From NCBI GenBank assembly GCA_965263305.1, contig OZ253666.1, forward strand, positions 310,001 to 374,000: a DNA stretch of 64,000 nucleotides, given 5' to 3'. Position 1 is the first letter of the stretch, and every line of letters starts with the position of its first letter. The position numbers and the translations under genes were made by a program. A model generated the notes under the pieces. That model saw nothing but the letters and a program-made list of their open reading frames with translations. It did not search any database and was not told where the DNA came from. Below are positions 1 to 9,448 of the stretch, one piece after another. The DNA comes from MED-G105 sp965263305. GTDB lineage: Bacteria > Pseudomonadota > Alphaproteobacteria > Caulobacterales > Parvularculaceae.

Positions 1-1089
1 TCGATCTTTTCAGCGCTCGTTGCCCCCCTTATTGGCAGATATGCGGATAATAATTCCCCTCGCAAGATTTTGCTTATCGGCGCAGTTCTGATCGTCATTT
101 CTTATATCGGAATAGCGAGCTCTCAAAAGTTGTGGCACTACTATGTCTCCATGGGGATTATATTCGGCGTAGGTGTATCCTGCGCTGGGCCGACTGTGCG
201 TAGTCTTGTTGTTTCGCTCTGGTTTGAACGATGGCGCGGGCGCGCACTCGGGATTTCCGTCATGGGCGCCTCTCTTGCGGGCGTCTTATTGCCACTTATA
301 CTGAACGAACTTGTCAATGACCTTGGTTGGCGGTCGACCGTTTATATTTGCGCCATAACCGTCGCCAGCATTCTTCTTCCGACAATCTATTTTGTGATAA
401 AAGATCAACCTCGCGACATTGGCGAGGTTCGCGACGGTCATAAGAATGCACTCTCCGCTGACGTGATCAACGAATCCGATCGAGCAGATGATCACACCGA
501 GGTAACATGGTCAGGAATGCTCCAAAATAAGTCGTTTTGGGCTATCGGACTCATCTTCGGACCGATGACCTGTGTATACATCGCAATTTCCGTTCATTTT
601 TTTGGTCACGCAACAAATTCTGGGCTGCAATCTGGGCAAGCGGCGTTCGTTCTTTCGGCGATGGCTTTCTTGTCGGTATTGGGCAAACCGTTTATGGGCA
701 TTTTGGCGGACTATGTCGGCGCGCGCATTACGATTTGGGCGTCGTTGCTGTTACAGTGCGTCGGGCTCATCACCTTCACGATGTCCTCTGAACTATGGCA
801 CTTTTTGATTGCGGCATGCTTTCACGGGCTGGGGTATGCCGCGATGTCAGCGATGCGCACCTTTGCTCTTTCGACCAGCATCGGAACGCGTTCGCTTGGA
901 TCGTCCGTTGGATTGTTGAAGTGGCTAGAATTGCCATTTGCGGCGAGCGCATCACCACTCGCAGGCTTCGTTTACGATGCGACCGGTAGTTATGATGCTG
1001 CTTTTCTTGTTTTCGCTGGCTTATTGCTTGTCGCATGCCTCGGACCGTTCTTTATCCGCGACGGTCGAATTCGCAATACAGCCCCTTAA
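1..1089 (+). CDS. MFS transporter, C-terminal part (5' end off window)
   Basis: The reading frame is open from the first base, so the start lies upstream of the window. The visible 362 codons hold about nine hydrophobic segments and a loop of the type GRYAD-x-PRK near the beginning, the basic loop signature of major facilitator permeases. A central hydrophilic stretch (around codons 135-160) separates the two six-helix halves. The layout is like monocarboxylate or oxalate/formate-type MFS carriers (OFA/MCT-like), which move small organic acids across the inner membrane. The substrate cannot be told from the sequence. The gene ends with TAA, and no partner follows on the same strand for 1.4 kb. 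Confidence 0.8.
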   Translation, partial: SIFSALVAPLIGRYADNNSPRKILLIGAVLIVISYIGIASSQKLWHYYVSMGIIFGVGVSCAGPTVRSLVVSLWFERWRGRALGISVMGASLAGVLLPLILNELVNDLGWRSTVYICAITVASILLPTIYFVIKDQPRDIGEVRDGHKNALSADVINESDRADDHTEVTWSGMLQNKSFWAIGLIFGPMTCVYIAISVHFFGHATNSGLQSGQAAFVLSAMAFLSVLGKPFMGILADYVGARITIWASLLLQCVGLITFTMSSELWHFLIAACFHGLGYAAMSAMRTFALSTSIGTRSLGSSVGLLKWLELPFAASASPLAGFVYDATGSYDAAFLVFAGLLLVACLGPFFIRDGRIRNTAP

Positions 1090-1366
1090 CACACATTGTA
1101 TGCCTCCCCCGCTTCGGCGCAAATCCACAATCTTAGTTCTAGGGCTACGGACTTCTTTCTTGATTAATTGCTTCGCCAAAGCCGAGTGGTTTTTGATTTC
1201 TACCGCCGTGCGCGCCAACATTGTTGAAACAACATTCGGTGCGATGGTCGAAACGCATTGCTCATTAGGCGAATTGATTTTGCCAGACATCCCGCATGGA
1301 CGACCCGATTTAGCGACTGTATCTCTTGCGCAGTGAGGGTCGGCGCGAGGATCGGCGGGCGTGCGG

Positions 1367-2347
1367 CTACGCTTTCATTGACGTCAAGCGTTCCGAAATA
1401 AGGCTCTCAGCTTGCACCATAATCCGGTCCATCAGGTCCTGAACGGAGGGGATATCGTTGATCAAGCCGGCTACCATGCCGCAGGACCACGCACCCGCAT
1501 CCATATCGCCTTCGGTCATCACCTTTGGATAAACGCCCGCGACTTCCCCAATTATGTCCTCAAACTTCAACTCTGCGCCAAGCGTTCTTTCCTTTTCCAA
1601 CAGCCGTTCGACAGCTTCGTTGTTAAGGACGCGCTCAGTATTGCGCAGCGGTCGCATGATCAAACGCGTGTCCAACTCGCTCGCCGCCACGAGCGCTGCT
1701 TTGACATTGTCATGAACAGGCGCCTCTTTCGTTGCGATAAACCGCGTGCCCATATTCATACCGTCCGCACCAAGGGCAAGCGATGCAACAAGAGATCGCG
1801 CATCAGCCATACCACCTGAAGAAACGAATGGAACCTCCAACTCATCCGCGGCGCGCGGCAGCAAAATCATATTCGGAATGTCATCCTCACCCGGATGTCC
1901 GCCACACTCAAACCCATCGACGGACACGGCGTCACAACCAATCGCCTGCGCTTTCAGGGCATGACGCACCGACGTACATTTGTGAATGACCTTGATACCG
2001 GCGTCCTTCAAATGCGGGAGCACTTGTTGCGGGTTTCGCCCCGCAGTCTCAACGATTTTCACCCCGCCTTCGATAATCGATTTTACATAACCCGGATAAT
2101 CAGGTGGCGTCAGAACCGGCAGAAATGTCAGATTAACGCCGAACGGCTTATCGGTCATATCGCGACATCGCGCAATTTCATTTGCGAGATCAGCGGGCGT
2201 TTTTTGCGTCAACCCGGTGATCACACCAAGCCCGCCAGCGTTCGAAACCGCAGCGGCCAGCTCGGCGAATCCAACGTAGTGCATGCCGCCCTGAACGATT
2301 GGACGCTCGATTCCGAATAGTTTTGTGATACGTGTCTTCAAAGCCAT
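1367..2347 (-). CDS. Nitronate monooxygenase / 2-nitropropane dioxygenase family FMN enzyme
   Basis: This 326-residue protein is a TIM-barrel flavoenzyme of the NMO family, which oxidises alkyl nitronates using FMN and O2. It shows the N-terminal PIVQGGM motif (16-22), the G-x-E-x-GGH-x-G type motif GFECGGHPGE (145-154) that carries the active-site His, and the phosphate-binding SSGG with a following ALGADG-x-x-MGTRF stretch. Length is normal for the family. The start is supported by GGGAAG about 6 nt upstream. It stands alone between convergent and divergent neighbours. Many family members act on other substrates (enoyl reductase-like), so the reaction is only likely. Confidence 0.85.
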   Translation of the reverse strand: MALKTRITKLFGIERPIVQGGMHYVGFAELAAAVSNAGGLGVITGLTQKTPADLANEIARCRDMTDKPFGVNLTFLPVLTPPDYPGYVKSIIEGGVKIVETAGRNPQQVLPHLKDAGIKVIHKCTSVRHALKAQAIGCDAVSVDGFECGGHPGEDDIPNMILLPRAADELEVPFVSSGGMADARSLVASLALGADGMNMGTRFIATKEAPVHDNVKAALVAASELDTRLIMRPLRNTERVLNNEAVERLLEKERTLGAELKFEDIIGEVAGVYPKVMTEGDMDAGAWSCGMVAGLINDIPSVQDLMDRIMVQAESLISERLTSMKA

Positions 2348-2573
2348 TTAACTTCCCGGAGTTGATAAATCGGTTGTTGCCCTCCACCATCGCCGTCCGA
2401 CGATTGGTAAGAAAGCCTTTTACGAAAGTTGATCACATATACGATCAATCATAGTTATGGGCGCAACGATTGCACATCGCGGCGCCCGTCAATTTTGCAA
2501 ATTACCCAATTTTTTCTTGCTAGCATTGGGAGCAGCCACTATTTTTCGAGTCGGATTCGAGGAGCCTCCCCGC

Positions 2574-3035
2574 ATGAAACTTTCCGTAAATGGTGTCGAT
2601 CATGACGTCGATGTCGAAGACGATATGCCGCTGCTTTGGGTATTGCGCGATGAACTTGGTGTAAAAGGCCCCAAATATGGCTGTGGCATAGCCCAATGCG
2701 GCGCATGCACAGTCCACCTTGATGGGCTCGCCGTGCGATCGTGCTCCATCAAAGCCAAGCACGCAGATGGCGGCGACGTTACGACGATAGAAGGACTTGG
2801 TACGCCCGATGCTCTTCACGCCGTACAGGAAGCCTGGATCGAACATCAGGTGGCACAATGCGGGTACTGTCAATCCGGCCAAATCATGTCCGCGGCCTCT
2901 TTCCTATTGTTGAATCCAACGCCAACGGATGAACAAATCGATGAAGCAATGTCCGCTAACCTGTGTCGTTGCGGAACGTATTCCAGAATTCGCGCGGCCG
3001 TGAAAACGGCAGCAGCAAAGCTGGCGGGGGCGTAA
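2574..3035 (+). CDS. iorA: Isoquinoline 1-oxidoreductase-type [2Fe-2S] subunit
   Basis: This 153-residue protein is the small iron-sulfur subunit of a molybdenum hydroxylase of the xanthine oxidase family. Cys37, Cys42, Cys45 and Cys57 form the plant-type cluster site. Cys96, Cys99, Cys131 and Cys133 (CGYC and CRC) bind the second cluster. The ATG at 2574 was chosen over the longer frame from 2457 because GAGGAG lies about 10 nt upstream and the ferredoxin fold begins directly at MKLSVNG. It is followed after 4 nt by the large subunit and then by a cytochrome c, giving an electron path from the molybdenum cofactor to heme. Confidence 0.9.
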   Translation: MKLSVNGVDHDVDVEDDMPLLWVLRDELGVKGPKYGCGIAQCGACTVHLDGLAVRSCSIKAKHADGGDVTTIEGLGTPDALHAVQEAWIEHQVAQCGYCQSGQIMSAASFLLLNPTPTDEQIDEAMSANLCRCGTYSRIRAAVKTAAAKLAGA

Positions 3036-3039
3036 AATT

Positions 3040-5283
3040 ATGAACGTTGCAAAGATTGCCCGCAGAACACTTCTTGTTGGCTCAGTCGCCGTCGCCGGCG
3101 GCGTTGCTTTCGGTTACTACTCGGTCCGCAAGCCACACCCAAATCCTCTAGCAGATGGCCTTGCTGACGGCGAAGCGACTTTTAATCCGTGGGTCAAGAT
3201 TTCAAAAGATGCAATCACGCTTATTACATCCCATACGGATATTGGACAGGGCGCGTACTCGGTGCAAGCGGCGCTCATCGCAGAAGAACTTGACCTAGAG
3301 TTAGACCAATTCTTGGTATCGCCGGGAGAGCCGGCGCCCGCTTATTACAATACGGCGTTTGCCGATGATGGCGTTCCGTTTCGTTCGGACGATCGAAGCT
3401 TCCAAGCCGAGTTGATGCGGGGCGCGATGGGCGCTTTTATCAAAATGATTGGCCTTCAGGGCACTGGCGGCTCGTCGACGGTGCCTGATTCCTTTGAAAA
3501 ACTGCGCCTTGCCGGCGCAGTCGCCCGCGAAACACTGAAGAAAGCCGCCGCCAAAAAATTCAGCGTTGCGTTGGACGACCTAAAAACAAAGAGCGGCGCC
3601 GTCATTCTACCTGATGGCTCTGCAGTGCCCTATAAAGCGCTCGCCGAAGCGGCTGCGAAAATTAACCCCGTTAAAAACGTTCCTCTGCGAGAGCCGAGTG
3701 AATGGCGCCTCCTCGGCAAGCCAATGGAGCGCCTTGACATCGTTTCGAAATCGACCGGTACGGCGGTTTACGGCATCGATCTGCAATTTGACGATATGTT
3801 GTATGCAACGGTGAAACGGAACCCGCGCCAGGGCGGCGCAGTCAATGGATATGACGCGTCCAAAGCTGAAGCAATGCGCGGCGTAAAGAAGATCATTCCA
3901 GTAACCGGGGGCGTCGCTGTTATCGCAGACAATAGCTGGCGCGCGTTTAAGGCAGCGGAGGCGATTGAGGTCGATTGGGGACCAGCACCCTATCCGGCGG
4001 AACAGTCCGACCACTGGATTTCAATCGAGAATTCCTTCTCAGATGATTTCCTTGATAAAACCTGGCGTGATGATGGCGATGTCGATGAGGCATTCGCCAA
4101 TGCCGATGAGGTATTTCAAGCGGAGTACAGAGCGCCATATGTCGCGCACGCCCCCCTTGAGCCATTGTCCGCCGTGATCAAGGTCGAAGAGGACCAAGTT
4201 AATATCTGGACCTGTAGCCAATTCCCGATCCTTCTAGAACAGAATGTGGCGGCGATCACAGGCGTCGATATCGAGGACGTTCACCTCCACAATTGGCTCG
4301 CCGGCGGCAGCTTTGGGCATCGCCTTGAAGACGAGCAGGCAAAATTCGCGGCAGAAATCGGGAAGGCGTTTAAGGGGACGCCGATCAAATTGACCTATAG
4401 CCGCGAGGAAGATTTTACGCACGACTTCCCAAGGCAATTGTCGATTGGCCGCGTCCGCGGTGTCGCCGCGAATGGCAAAGTTGACGCCATTGAACTGAAC
4501 ATTGCATCAGCATCAACGACCGAATCCCAGTTTAGTCGCCAACCCGTTACGCCTCCAGGCGGACCTGACAATCAAATTCCGGCAGGCGCTTGGAACCAGC
4601 CACTCGCTGTTCCGAACTTCCGAATGACGGCCTACAAAGCGCCGATCACAGCGCCGATCAGCTCATGGCGCTCTGTCGGCGCATCAAGCTCCGGATTTAT
4701 CGCCGCTTGTGGCTTCGACGAACTAATCCATGCAGCCGGCGCAGACCCGCTTGAGGAACTTCTGCGTCTTGCAGACAACGAAATTGCACGAAAAGTTCTA
4801 GAAACCGTTGGCGACATGTCAAATTGGGGGGCGGCGCTCGCGCCGGAACGCGGCCGCGGCCTTGCTTTCGTCACCTCCTTCGGTGTTCCGACAGCGGAAG
4901 TCATAGAAGTAACAAATACGGACGCGGGCATTAAAATCGACAAAGTCTTCGTCGCCGCCGAGGTCGGGAAGGTTATTGATCCGATCAATTTCGAGAACAA
5001 CGTTCAAGGTGGTGTCGTTTGGGCGCTTGGACATGCCATAAATTGCGAAATCACCTACGCTGATGGCATGGCGCAACAGTCGAATTACCATCAACATGAA
5101 GGCATGCGGCTTTATCAGTGCCCTGAGATCGTTGTCCGAGGACTCGAAAATGGCGACGCCGTGAGAGGCATCGGTGAGCCGCCTGTGCCGCCTGCGGCGC
5201 CAGCCCTCGCCAATGCAATTTTTGACGCGACCGGACAGCGGATTCGTGAAATGCCGTTCAATAAACACATCAGTTTCGTCTAG
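3040..5283 (+). CDS. iorB: Isoquinoline 1-oxidoreductase-type molybdopterin subunit, Tat-exported
   Basis: This 747-residue protein is the large molybdenum-cofactor subunit of the IorB/aldehyde oxidoreductase type, hydroxylating N-heterocycles or oxidising aldehydes. The N-terminus has a twin-arginine signal (RR at 8-9 followed by an Ala/Val/Gly-rich segment), so the complex is periplasmic. GGSFGHR near residue 421 and GIGEPPVPPAAPAL near 711 match the cofactor-binding and active-site Glu regions. It is one operon with the [2Fe-2S] subunit (4-nt gap) and the cytochrome c (10-nt gap). The true substrate is unknown; isoquinoline is only the name of the prototype. Confidence 0.9.
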   Translation: MNVAKIARRTLLVGSVAVAGGVAFGYYSVRKPHPNPLADGLADGEATFNPWVKISKDAITLITSHTDIGQGAYSVQAALIAEELDLELDQFLVSPGEPAPAYYNTAFADDGVPFRSDDRSFQAELMRGAMGAFIKMIGLQGTGGSSTVPDSFEKLRLAGAVARETLKKAAAKKFSVALDDLKTKSGAVILPDGSAVPYKALAEAAAKINPVKNVPLREPSEWRLLGKPMERLDIVSKSTGTAVYGIDLQFDDMLYATVKRNPRQGGAVNGYDASKAEAMRGVKKIIPVTGGVAVIADNSWRAFKAAEAIEVDWGPAPYPAEQSDHWISIENSFSDDFLDKTWRDDGDVDEAFANADEVFQAEYRAPYVAHAPLEPLSAVIKVEEDQVNIWTCSQFPILLEQNVAAITGVDIEDVHLHNWLAGGSFGHRLEDEQAKFAAEIGKAFKGTPIKLTYSREEDFTHDFPRQLSIGRVRGVAANGKVDAIELNIASASTTESQFSRQPVTPPGGPDNQIPAGAWNQPLAVPNFRMTAYKAPITAPISSWRSVGASSSGFIAACGFDELIHAAGADPLEELLRLADNEIARKVLETVGDMSNWGAALAPERGRGLAFVTSFGVPTAEVIEVTNTDAGIKIDKVFVAAEVGKVIDPINFENNVQGGVVWALGHAINCEITYADGMAQQSNYHQHEGMRLYQCPEIVVRGLENGDAVRGIGEPPVPPAAPALANAIFDATGQRIREMPFNKHISFV

Positions 5284-5293
5284 GGGGCATCGA

Positions 5294-5926
5294 ATGATTA
5301 AGTCTGTAACCTGTCTCGTCTCAGCCATCGCCATTGGATTTGTTGGTCTATCTCTCGCCCAGGCAACGCCCCAAGACGAACCGACGCCGGCCCTTGACAG
5401 CGCCGCATCTAACGATGCCCTCGCAGCATGGGAAAAAATCTATGAGGTTTTTTCCCACCCTCGCTGCGCCAGTTGCCACGTCGCCGATGACCGTCCCCGC
5501 TGGTCAGGCGCCCATTATGGGCTTGCGGAGGGGGCATGGCAGTATCACGGTATGAATATTCATGCCGGTGCCAGCCGCATTGGTATTGAATCTATACCTT
5601 GCACGACTTGCCATACAGCAGAGAATTCTGATGCGCCGCACGGTCCACCGGGAAATGACGTCTGGGCGCTCGCCCCGGCGGAAATGGTGTGGTGGCAAAA
5701 ATCTTCAGCCGAAATTTGTGAACAGATTAAAGACCCACTTCGTAATGGCGGGCGCTCCCTGGAAGAGGTCGCAGATCATATCTCTCACGACTCGCTCGTT
5801 CTATGGGGGTGGGAGCCTGGACCGGGCCGCGAACCGGCCCCCTACTCCGCCAACGAAACGGCAGAGCGCTTTCTGGTATGGGCGGCCGCTGGCGCGCCAT
5901 GTCCGTCAGTAGACGCACAGAACTAA
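5294..5926 (+). CDS. Secreted diheme cytochrome c-type protein
   Basis: This 210-residue protein has a cleavable signal peptide (hydrophobic 8-22, cut near A-x-A around residue 24) and two heme-attachment motifs, CASCH (58-62) and CTTCH (103-107). The start at 5294 was chosen because it yields a proper signal peptide; the longer frame from 5174 overlaps iorB. The position directly after iorAB indicates the periplasmic electron acceptor of the molybdenum hydroxylase. A Trp/Pro-rich tail with a lone Cys is not part of the heme motifs. Confidence 0.85.
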   Translation: MIKSVTCLVSAIAIGFVGLSLAQATPQDEPTPALDSAASNDALAAWEKIYEVFSHPRCASCHVADDRPRWSGAHYGLAEGAWQYHGMNIHAGASRIGIESIPCTTCHTAENSDAPHGPPGNDVWALAPAEMVWWQKSSAEICEQIKDPLRNGGRSLEEVADHISHDSLVLWGWEPGPGREPAPYSANETAERFLVWAAAGAPCPSVDAQN

Positions 5927-5966
5927 GACCCACAGCTTTCCAAGAGCCAAATATATCGGACCCCGG

Positions 5967-5992
5967 GACCGGTGACGAAAACGTCACCGGTC
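5967..5992. repeat. 11-bp perfect inverted repeat after the iorAB-cytochrome operon
   Basis: GACCGGTGACG and its complement are separated by AAAA, 40 nt after the cytochrome stop codon. The hairpin is strong, but no T-run follows on either strand, so it could be a Rho-dependent pause, a transcript-stabilising end or a terminator of weak type. Confidence 0.6.
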
Positions 5993-6069
5993 GTGCATCA
6001 AGCCCACACTCATGGCCCAAAATAGGCGACAGGCATTAGCGGTTTCCGTAAGCTGGTGGGTGAAATTTT

Positions 6070-6090
6070 TTACCGTCAACGTTACCGCCA
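6070..6090 (+). repeat. Integrase arm-like repeat pair, remnant left of the 6202 core
   Basis: TTACCGTCA at 6070 and TTACCGCCA at 6082 stand 12 bp apart, 132 and 120 bp before the 17-bp core at 6202. Next to guaA the pair at 51826 and 51837 stands 133 and 122 bp before the core at 51959, and the interval between arms and core is recognisably similar. I read this as the integrase-side end of another element whose integrase is gone or lies outside the window. Confidence 0.55.
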
Positions 6091-6201
6091 GAACGATCCA
6101 TTAGGCTCCTATCGTCGCCAAACGATATCGAGTGATTTCGATATTTAATGATTTTCTTCATCAATTTTCGGCTTACCTTCCGCCCCTTCGGGAGGCGCAG
6201 A

Positions 6202-6218
6202 AATCATTCCCACTCGAT
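6202..6218. other. att core: exact 17-bp copy of the guaA 3' end
   Basis: AATCATTCCCACTCGAT is identical to 51959-51975 at the 3' end of guaA, where it encodes Ile-Glu-Trp-Glu-stop on the minus strand. A TTACCGTCAG arm-like repeat follows at 6278, 60 bp from the core end. This is the expected far-end attachment site of an element integrated at guaA. The gene-free stretch 5927-6600 holds this site, the arms and otherwise nothing I can recognise. Confidence 0.8.
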
Positions 6219-6277
6219 GACGAAAGAAACAAAATAGCTCTTAAATATCAATGCTTTAAAGCTCCCACAGACAGCTT

Positions 6278-6287
6278 TTACCGTCAG
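6278..6287 (+). repeat. Arm-type repeat TTACCGTCAG, far-end side
   Basis: The same decamer occurs at 26065, in both cases 60 bp from the end of the att core, inside a roughly 200-bp stretch that is alignable between 6202-6420 and 25990-26180. A shared far-end organisation for two related elements explains this best. Confidence 0.6.
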
Positions 6288-6600
6288 AATAGACGGCGAA
6301 TTTGATATGTAGGCCGACTTAATACGCCTCCCCTGTTGCTCATTGAAACGAGATCGAGCTTAATGATACGTAAGGTATCATTCGTCCCATTTGACAGCAT
6401 TCGATTGAACGCATCCACCCTGATGCAATGCTCTTACGATCACAGTGTAACAGTCCGAAAACCATGACTTGTTACAAGTCGTCAGCATCACGATGCTTTT
6501 GAGCGAAAAATTCAATGCACAACACCAAAACGCGATTTCGCATCGGTTAAATTTGCTTGATCGACAGGGTTTGAGCGCTAGCCCTCCAGGGGCTGCCCCA

Positions 6601-8091
6601 CTATAGAACGGGCATTGCAAACTCAGAGCCCGCATCGACGATCTCCGGCCAACGTGTTGTGATGGTTTTTAGGCGGGTATAGAAACGAACACCCTCTGGC
6701 CCATGCATATGATGATCGCCGAACAAGGATGATTTCCATCCACCGAAACTGTGATAGGCGACAGGAACCGGGATCGGCACATTAACGCCGACCATGCCGC
6801 ATTTAACACGGGCATAAAAGTCTTGTGCGATTTGGCCGCTCCGCGTGAAGATCGCACCGCCATTGCCAAACTCATGGTTATTTATCAAATCAACAGCTTC
6901 CGCATAGCTCGCAACCCGAACGACACTCAGTACTGGCCCGAAAATTTCTTCCTGATATATTTTCATTGAAGGAGAGACGTGGTCGAAGAGCGTTCCGCCG
7001 ATGAAGTACCCATCGCTATCAGATACGCTTGTGTATTCTCGCCCATCAACGACGAGCGATGCCCCCTCCGCAATGCCCGAGTCAATATAGCCTGTTACTT
7101 TCTCGCGATGATCCGCTGTGATTAGCGGCCCCATGTCTTTGTCAGGCGTGGCGCCATCACCGATTCTCAGTGCTGCGACCTTCGGTGCAAGCCGCTCTAT
7201 CAACTCGTCCGCAGTTTGATCGCCAACGGCGACTGCCACAGATATCGCCATACAACGTTCACCTGCCGATCCATAGGCAGCGCCCATCAACCCGCTAACA
7301 GCAACATCCATGTTCGCATCAGGCATGATGACCATATGATTTTTGGCGCCGCCCAATGCTTGCACGCGCTTTCCGTTTGCAGAGGCGGTACTATAGACGT
7401 ATTTTGCAACAGGCGTTGAACCCACGAAACTAACGCCCTGCACTTCTTTATGGTGCAACAAAGCATCGACCGCGGTTCGATCACCATTTACAACATTTAA
7501 AACCCCTGGAGGAAACCCTGCCTCGCTGGCCAACCGGGCGAGCAACATGGATGCGGATGGTACTTTCTCGGACGGTTTTAACACAAACGTATTGCCGCAA
7601 ATGATCGCCATAGGGAACATCCACATCGGCACCATCGCCGGAAAGTTAAATGGGGTGATGCCCGCCACAACCCCCAATGGGTAGCGGATCGATTTTGTAT
7701 CCACGCCTCGGCCGACGCTTTCAGAATGTTGCCCCTTTAGGAACTCGGTTGCAGCGAGCGAGTATTCAACGACTTCAAGCCCCCGTTGCACTTCCCCAAG
7801 CGCGTCCTCAATCGTTTTTCCATGTTCTCTGGTAATAAGCTCTGCAATATTCTGCCGATTATCATTGAGCAGCTTATAGTATTCTAACATGATGCGAACG
7901 CGCTTGGGCGCTGGCGTCGCCGCCCAATCAGGAAGCGCTTTCGCCGCCGCTTCAACGGCAATCTCGACATCCTCCTGACCGGCAAAATTGACCTCGCCAG
8001 TTACTTCCCCCGTGGCTGGATTTGTCACCACGCCGGCCTTGGCACTCGATCCGCGCCATTCTTTCCCATTGATGAAGTGATTGATTTTCAT
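6601..8091 (-). CDS. iolA: Methylmalonate-semialdehyde / malonate-semialdehyde dehydrogenase (CoA-acylating)
   Basis: This ~496-residue aldehyde dehydrogenase catalyses the last inositol-catabolic step, oxidising malonate semialdehyde with NAD and CoA to acetyl-CoA and CO2. FNFPAMVPMWMFP, the VLKPSEKVP nicotinamide-pocket motif, and SAGERCMA with the catalytic Cys near residue 285 are characteristic of the MmsA/IolA branch. The start at 8091 (MKINHF) has GGAAAA upstream; an ATG at 8103 would add four residues. It diverges from iolG across a short AT-rich control region carrying a predicted regulator site. Valine degradation is the alternative role, but the locus points to inositol. Confidence 0.92.
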   Translation of the reverse strand: MKINHFINGKEWRGSSAKAGVVTNPATGEVTGEVNFAGQEDVEIAVEAAAKALPDWAATPAPKRVRIMLEYYKLLNDNRQNIAELITREHGKTIEDALGEVQRGLEVVEYSLAATEFLKGQHSESVGRGVDTKSIRYPLGVVAGITPFNFPAMVPMWMFPMAIICGNTFVLKPSEKVPSASMLLARLASEAGFPPGVLNVVNGDRTAVDALLHHKEVQGVSFVGSTPVAKYVYSTASANGKRVQALGGAKNHMVIMPDANMDVAVSGLMGAAYGSAGERCMAISVAVAVGDQTADELIERLAPKVAALRIGDGATPDKDMGPLITADHREKVTGYIDSGIAEGASLVVDGREYTSVSDSDGYFIGGTLFDHVSPSMKIYQEEIFGPVLSVVRVASYAEAVDLINNHEFGNGGAIFTRSGQIAQDFYARVKCGMVGVNVPIPVPVAYHSFGGWKSSLFGDHHMHGPEGVRFYTRLKTITTRWPEIVDAGSEFAMPVL

Positions 8092-8145
8092 GTCATTTTC
8101 CATTTTTTAAGCCATGTCGCGTATCGAATTTGGCATAGATATAGC

Positions 8146-8206
8146 TGAAATGAAATTATTTTTCAATTCTTTCATTTTTGGAATATTATGGTATTTTATC
8201 CATACA
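8146..8206. promoter_or_regulatory. Predicted inositol-regulator operator between iolA and iolG
   Basis: The divergent promoter region has GAAATTATTTTTC and GGAATATTATGG followed by TATTTTATCC. The core resembles sites upstream of iolC (16200), the symporter (19031) and the TonB receptor (25694). RpiR-type inositol repressors of rhizobia bind GGAA-N6-TTCC-type palindromes, to which these sites are related but not identical. Confidence 0.5.
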
Positions 8207-8261
8207 ACGCTGGGAAATTCGCCCTGGCGAAACCGATAGAAAAGACCCGTTGGAGGAAACA

Positions 8262-9275
8262 TTGGCACAAAATCAGAGACTAAAATTTTCCGTCGTTGGC
8301 GCGGGCCGTATCGGCGAAGTTCATGCAAAGAACATTGCACGAAATCCGTATGCAAGGGTGTCGAGCGTTTTTGACGTGAATAGAACCCGTGCGAACGACC
8401 TTGCCGATCAGGTTGATGCAAACGTCGCAGAAACAATCGAAGACGCTCTGTCAAAGAGCAATTGCGATGGCGTTATCATCTGTTCCGCGACAAACACCCA
8501 TGCGGATCTTATCGAACGGGCTGCGAGGGAAGGCGTTGCAATTTTCTGCGAAAAACCCATCGACTTGGATATAGAACGTGTTGAAGCATGTGCGGACAAT
8601 GTGAAAAACAGTGACAGCATTATTCAGCTGGGCTTTAATCGACGCTTTGATCCAAGTCACGCGAATGTCCGCAACGCGGTCGAAAACAATGAGCTTGGTC
8701 GACTTCAACATGTTTTAATCACCAGCCGCGACCCGCACCCGCCCCACGCGGAATATATTCCAGTCTCTGGTGGAATTTTTAGAGATATGGCGATCCACGA
8801 TTTTGATATGGCATGTTTTTTATGTGCGGAACGACCTGTATCACTCTATGCCTCTGGAGCCTCTTTAGTCAGTAAAGAAATCCAAGCGGCCGGTGATTTT
8901 GATACGGCGACAATCTCACTGAAGATGCCTTCCGGTGTGATTGTCACCATCCAAAACTCACGCAACTGCGCCTATGGCTATGACCAACGTCTTGAAGTCT
9001 TCGGGACGGAAGGGATGATACAGTCTGCGAATCAACGCGCGACAAGTGTCGTGCGCCACACGGGCGCAGCGACCCAGGTTCAATCACCCTACCAAGACTT
9101 TTTCCAAGATCGATATCGGGACTCCTACCGGGTAGAACTCGATGACTTCATTGATTGTGTGATTGGAAACAAGAAGCCAAGTTGCAATTTTGACGACGGA
9201 CGCACCGCGCTCATTATTGCAAATGCCGCTGAGCAATCCGCACGTTCCAGTATGCCCGTTGAGGTTAAGTACTGA
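8262..9275 (+). CDS. iolG: Inositol 2-dehydrogenase (Gfo/Idh/MocA family)
   Basis: This 337-residue NAD-dependent dehydrogenase oxidises myo-inositol to scyllo-inosose, the pathway entry step. The N-terminal Rossmann motif VVGAGRIGEVHAKN and the CEKPIDLD motif with the catalytic Lys are present. The C-terminal half has the family's open-face sheet region with an RDMAIHDFDM stretch. I place the start at the TTG at 8262 because GGAGG stands 5 nt before it and the protein then begins right at the Rossmann fold; the longer frame from 8178 runs into the operator. Transcription diverges from iolA. Confidence 0.88.
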   Translation: MAQNQRLKFSVVGAGRIGEVHAKNIARNPYARVSSVFDVNRTRANDLADQVDANVAETIEDALSKSNCDGVIICSATNTHADLIERAAREGVAIFCEKPIDLDIERVEACADNVKNSDSIIQLGFNRRFDPSHANVRNAVENNELGRLQHVLITSRDPHPPHAEYIPVSGGIFRDMAIHDFDMACFLCAERPVSLYASGASLVSKEIQAAGDFDTATISLKMPSGVIVTIQNSRNCAYGYDQRLEVFGTEGMIQSANQRATSVVRHTGAATQVQSPYQDFFQDRYRDSYRVELDDFIDCVIGNKKPSCNFDDGRTALIIANAAEQSARSSMPVEVKY

Positions 9276-9448
9276 TACTTTGAAGATCCGACCAGAACGG
9301 CTCAAAACGAAACCTGTACGCCGTCATTCTTTTAAGTATCCACTTTGTCCTCATAAATTGGCTCTCGGTCAAAAAAAAGGCGTCTGCCTAGAACACAACG
9401 TTCTAAACAATTTTCGATAGAGTTGTTTTAACCCCCGTGGTGATCTGC

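Noticed and set aside
1090..1366. Possible small gene between the MFS transporter and the nitronate monooxygenase gene
   Set aside because: Frames here are extensions of shadows of the neighbouring genes with no start signals.
6378..6635. Minus-strand 85-residue frame downstream of iolA
   Set aside because: It overlaps the iolA end, is Cys-rich without pattern, and lies in the att flank.
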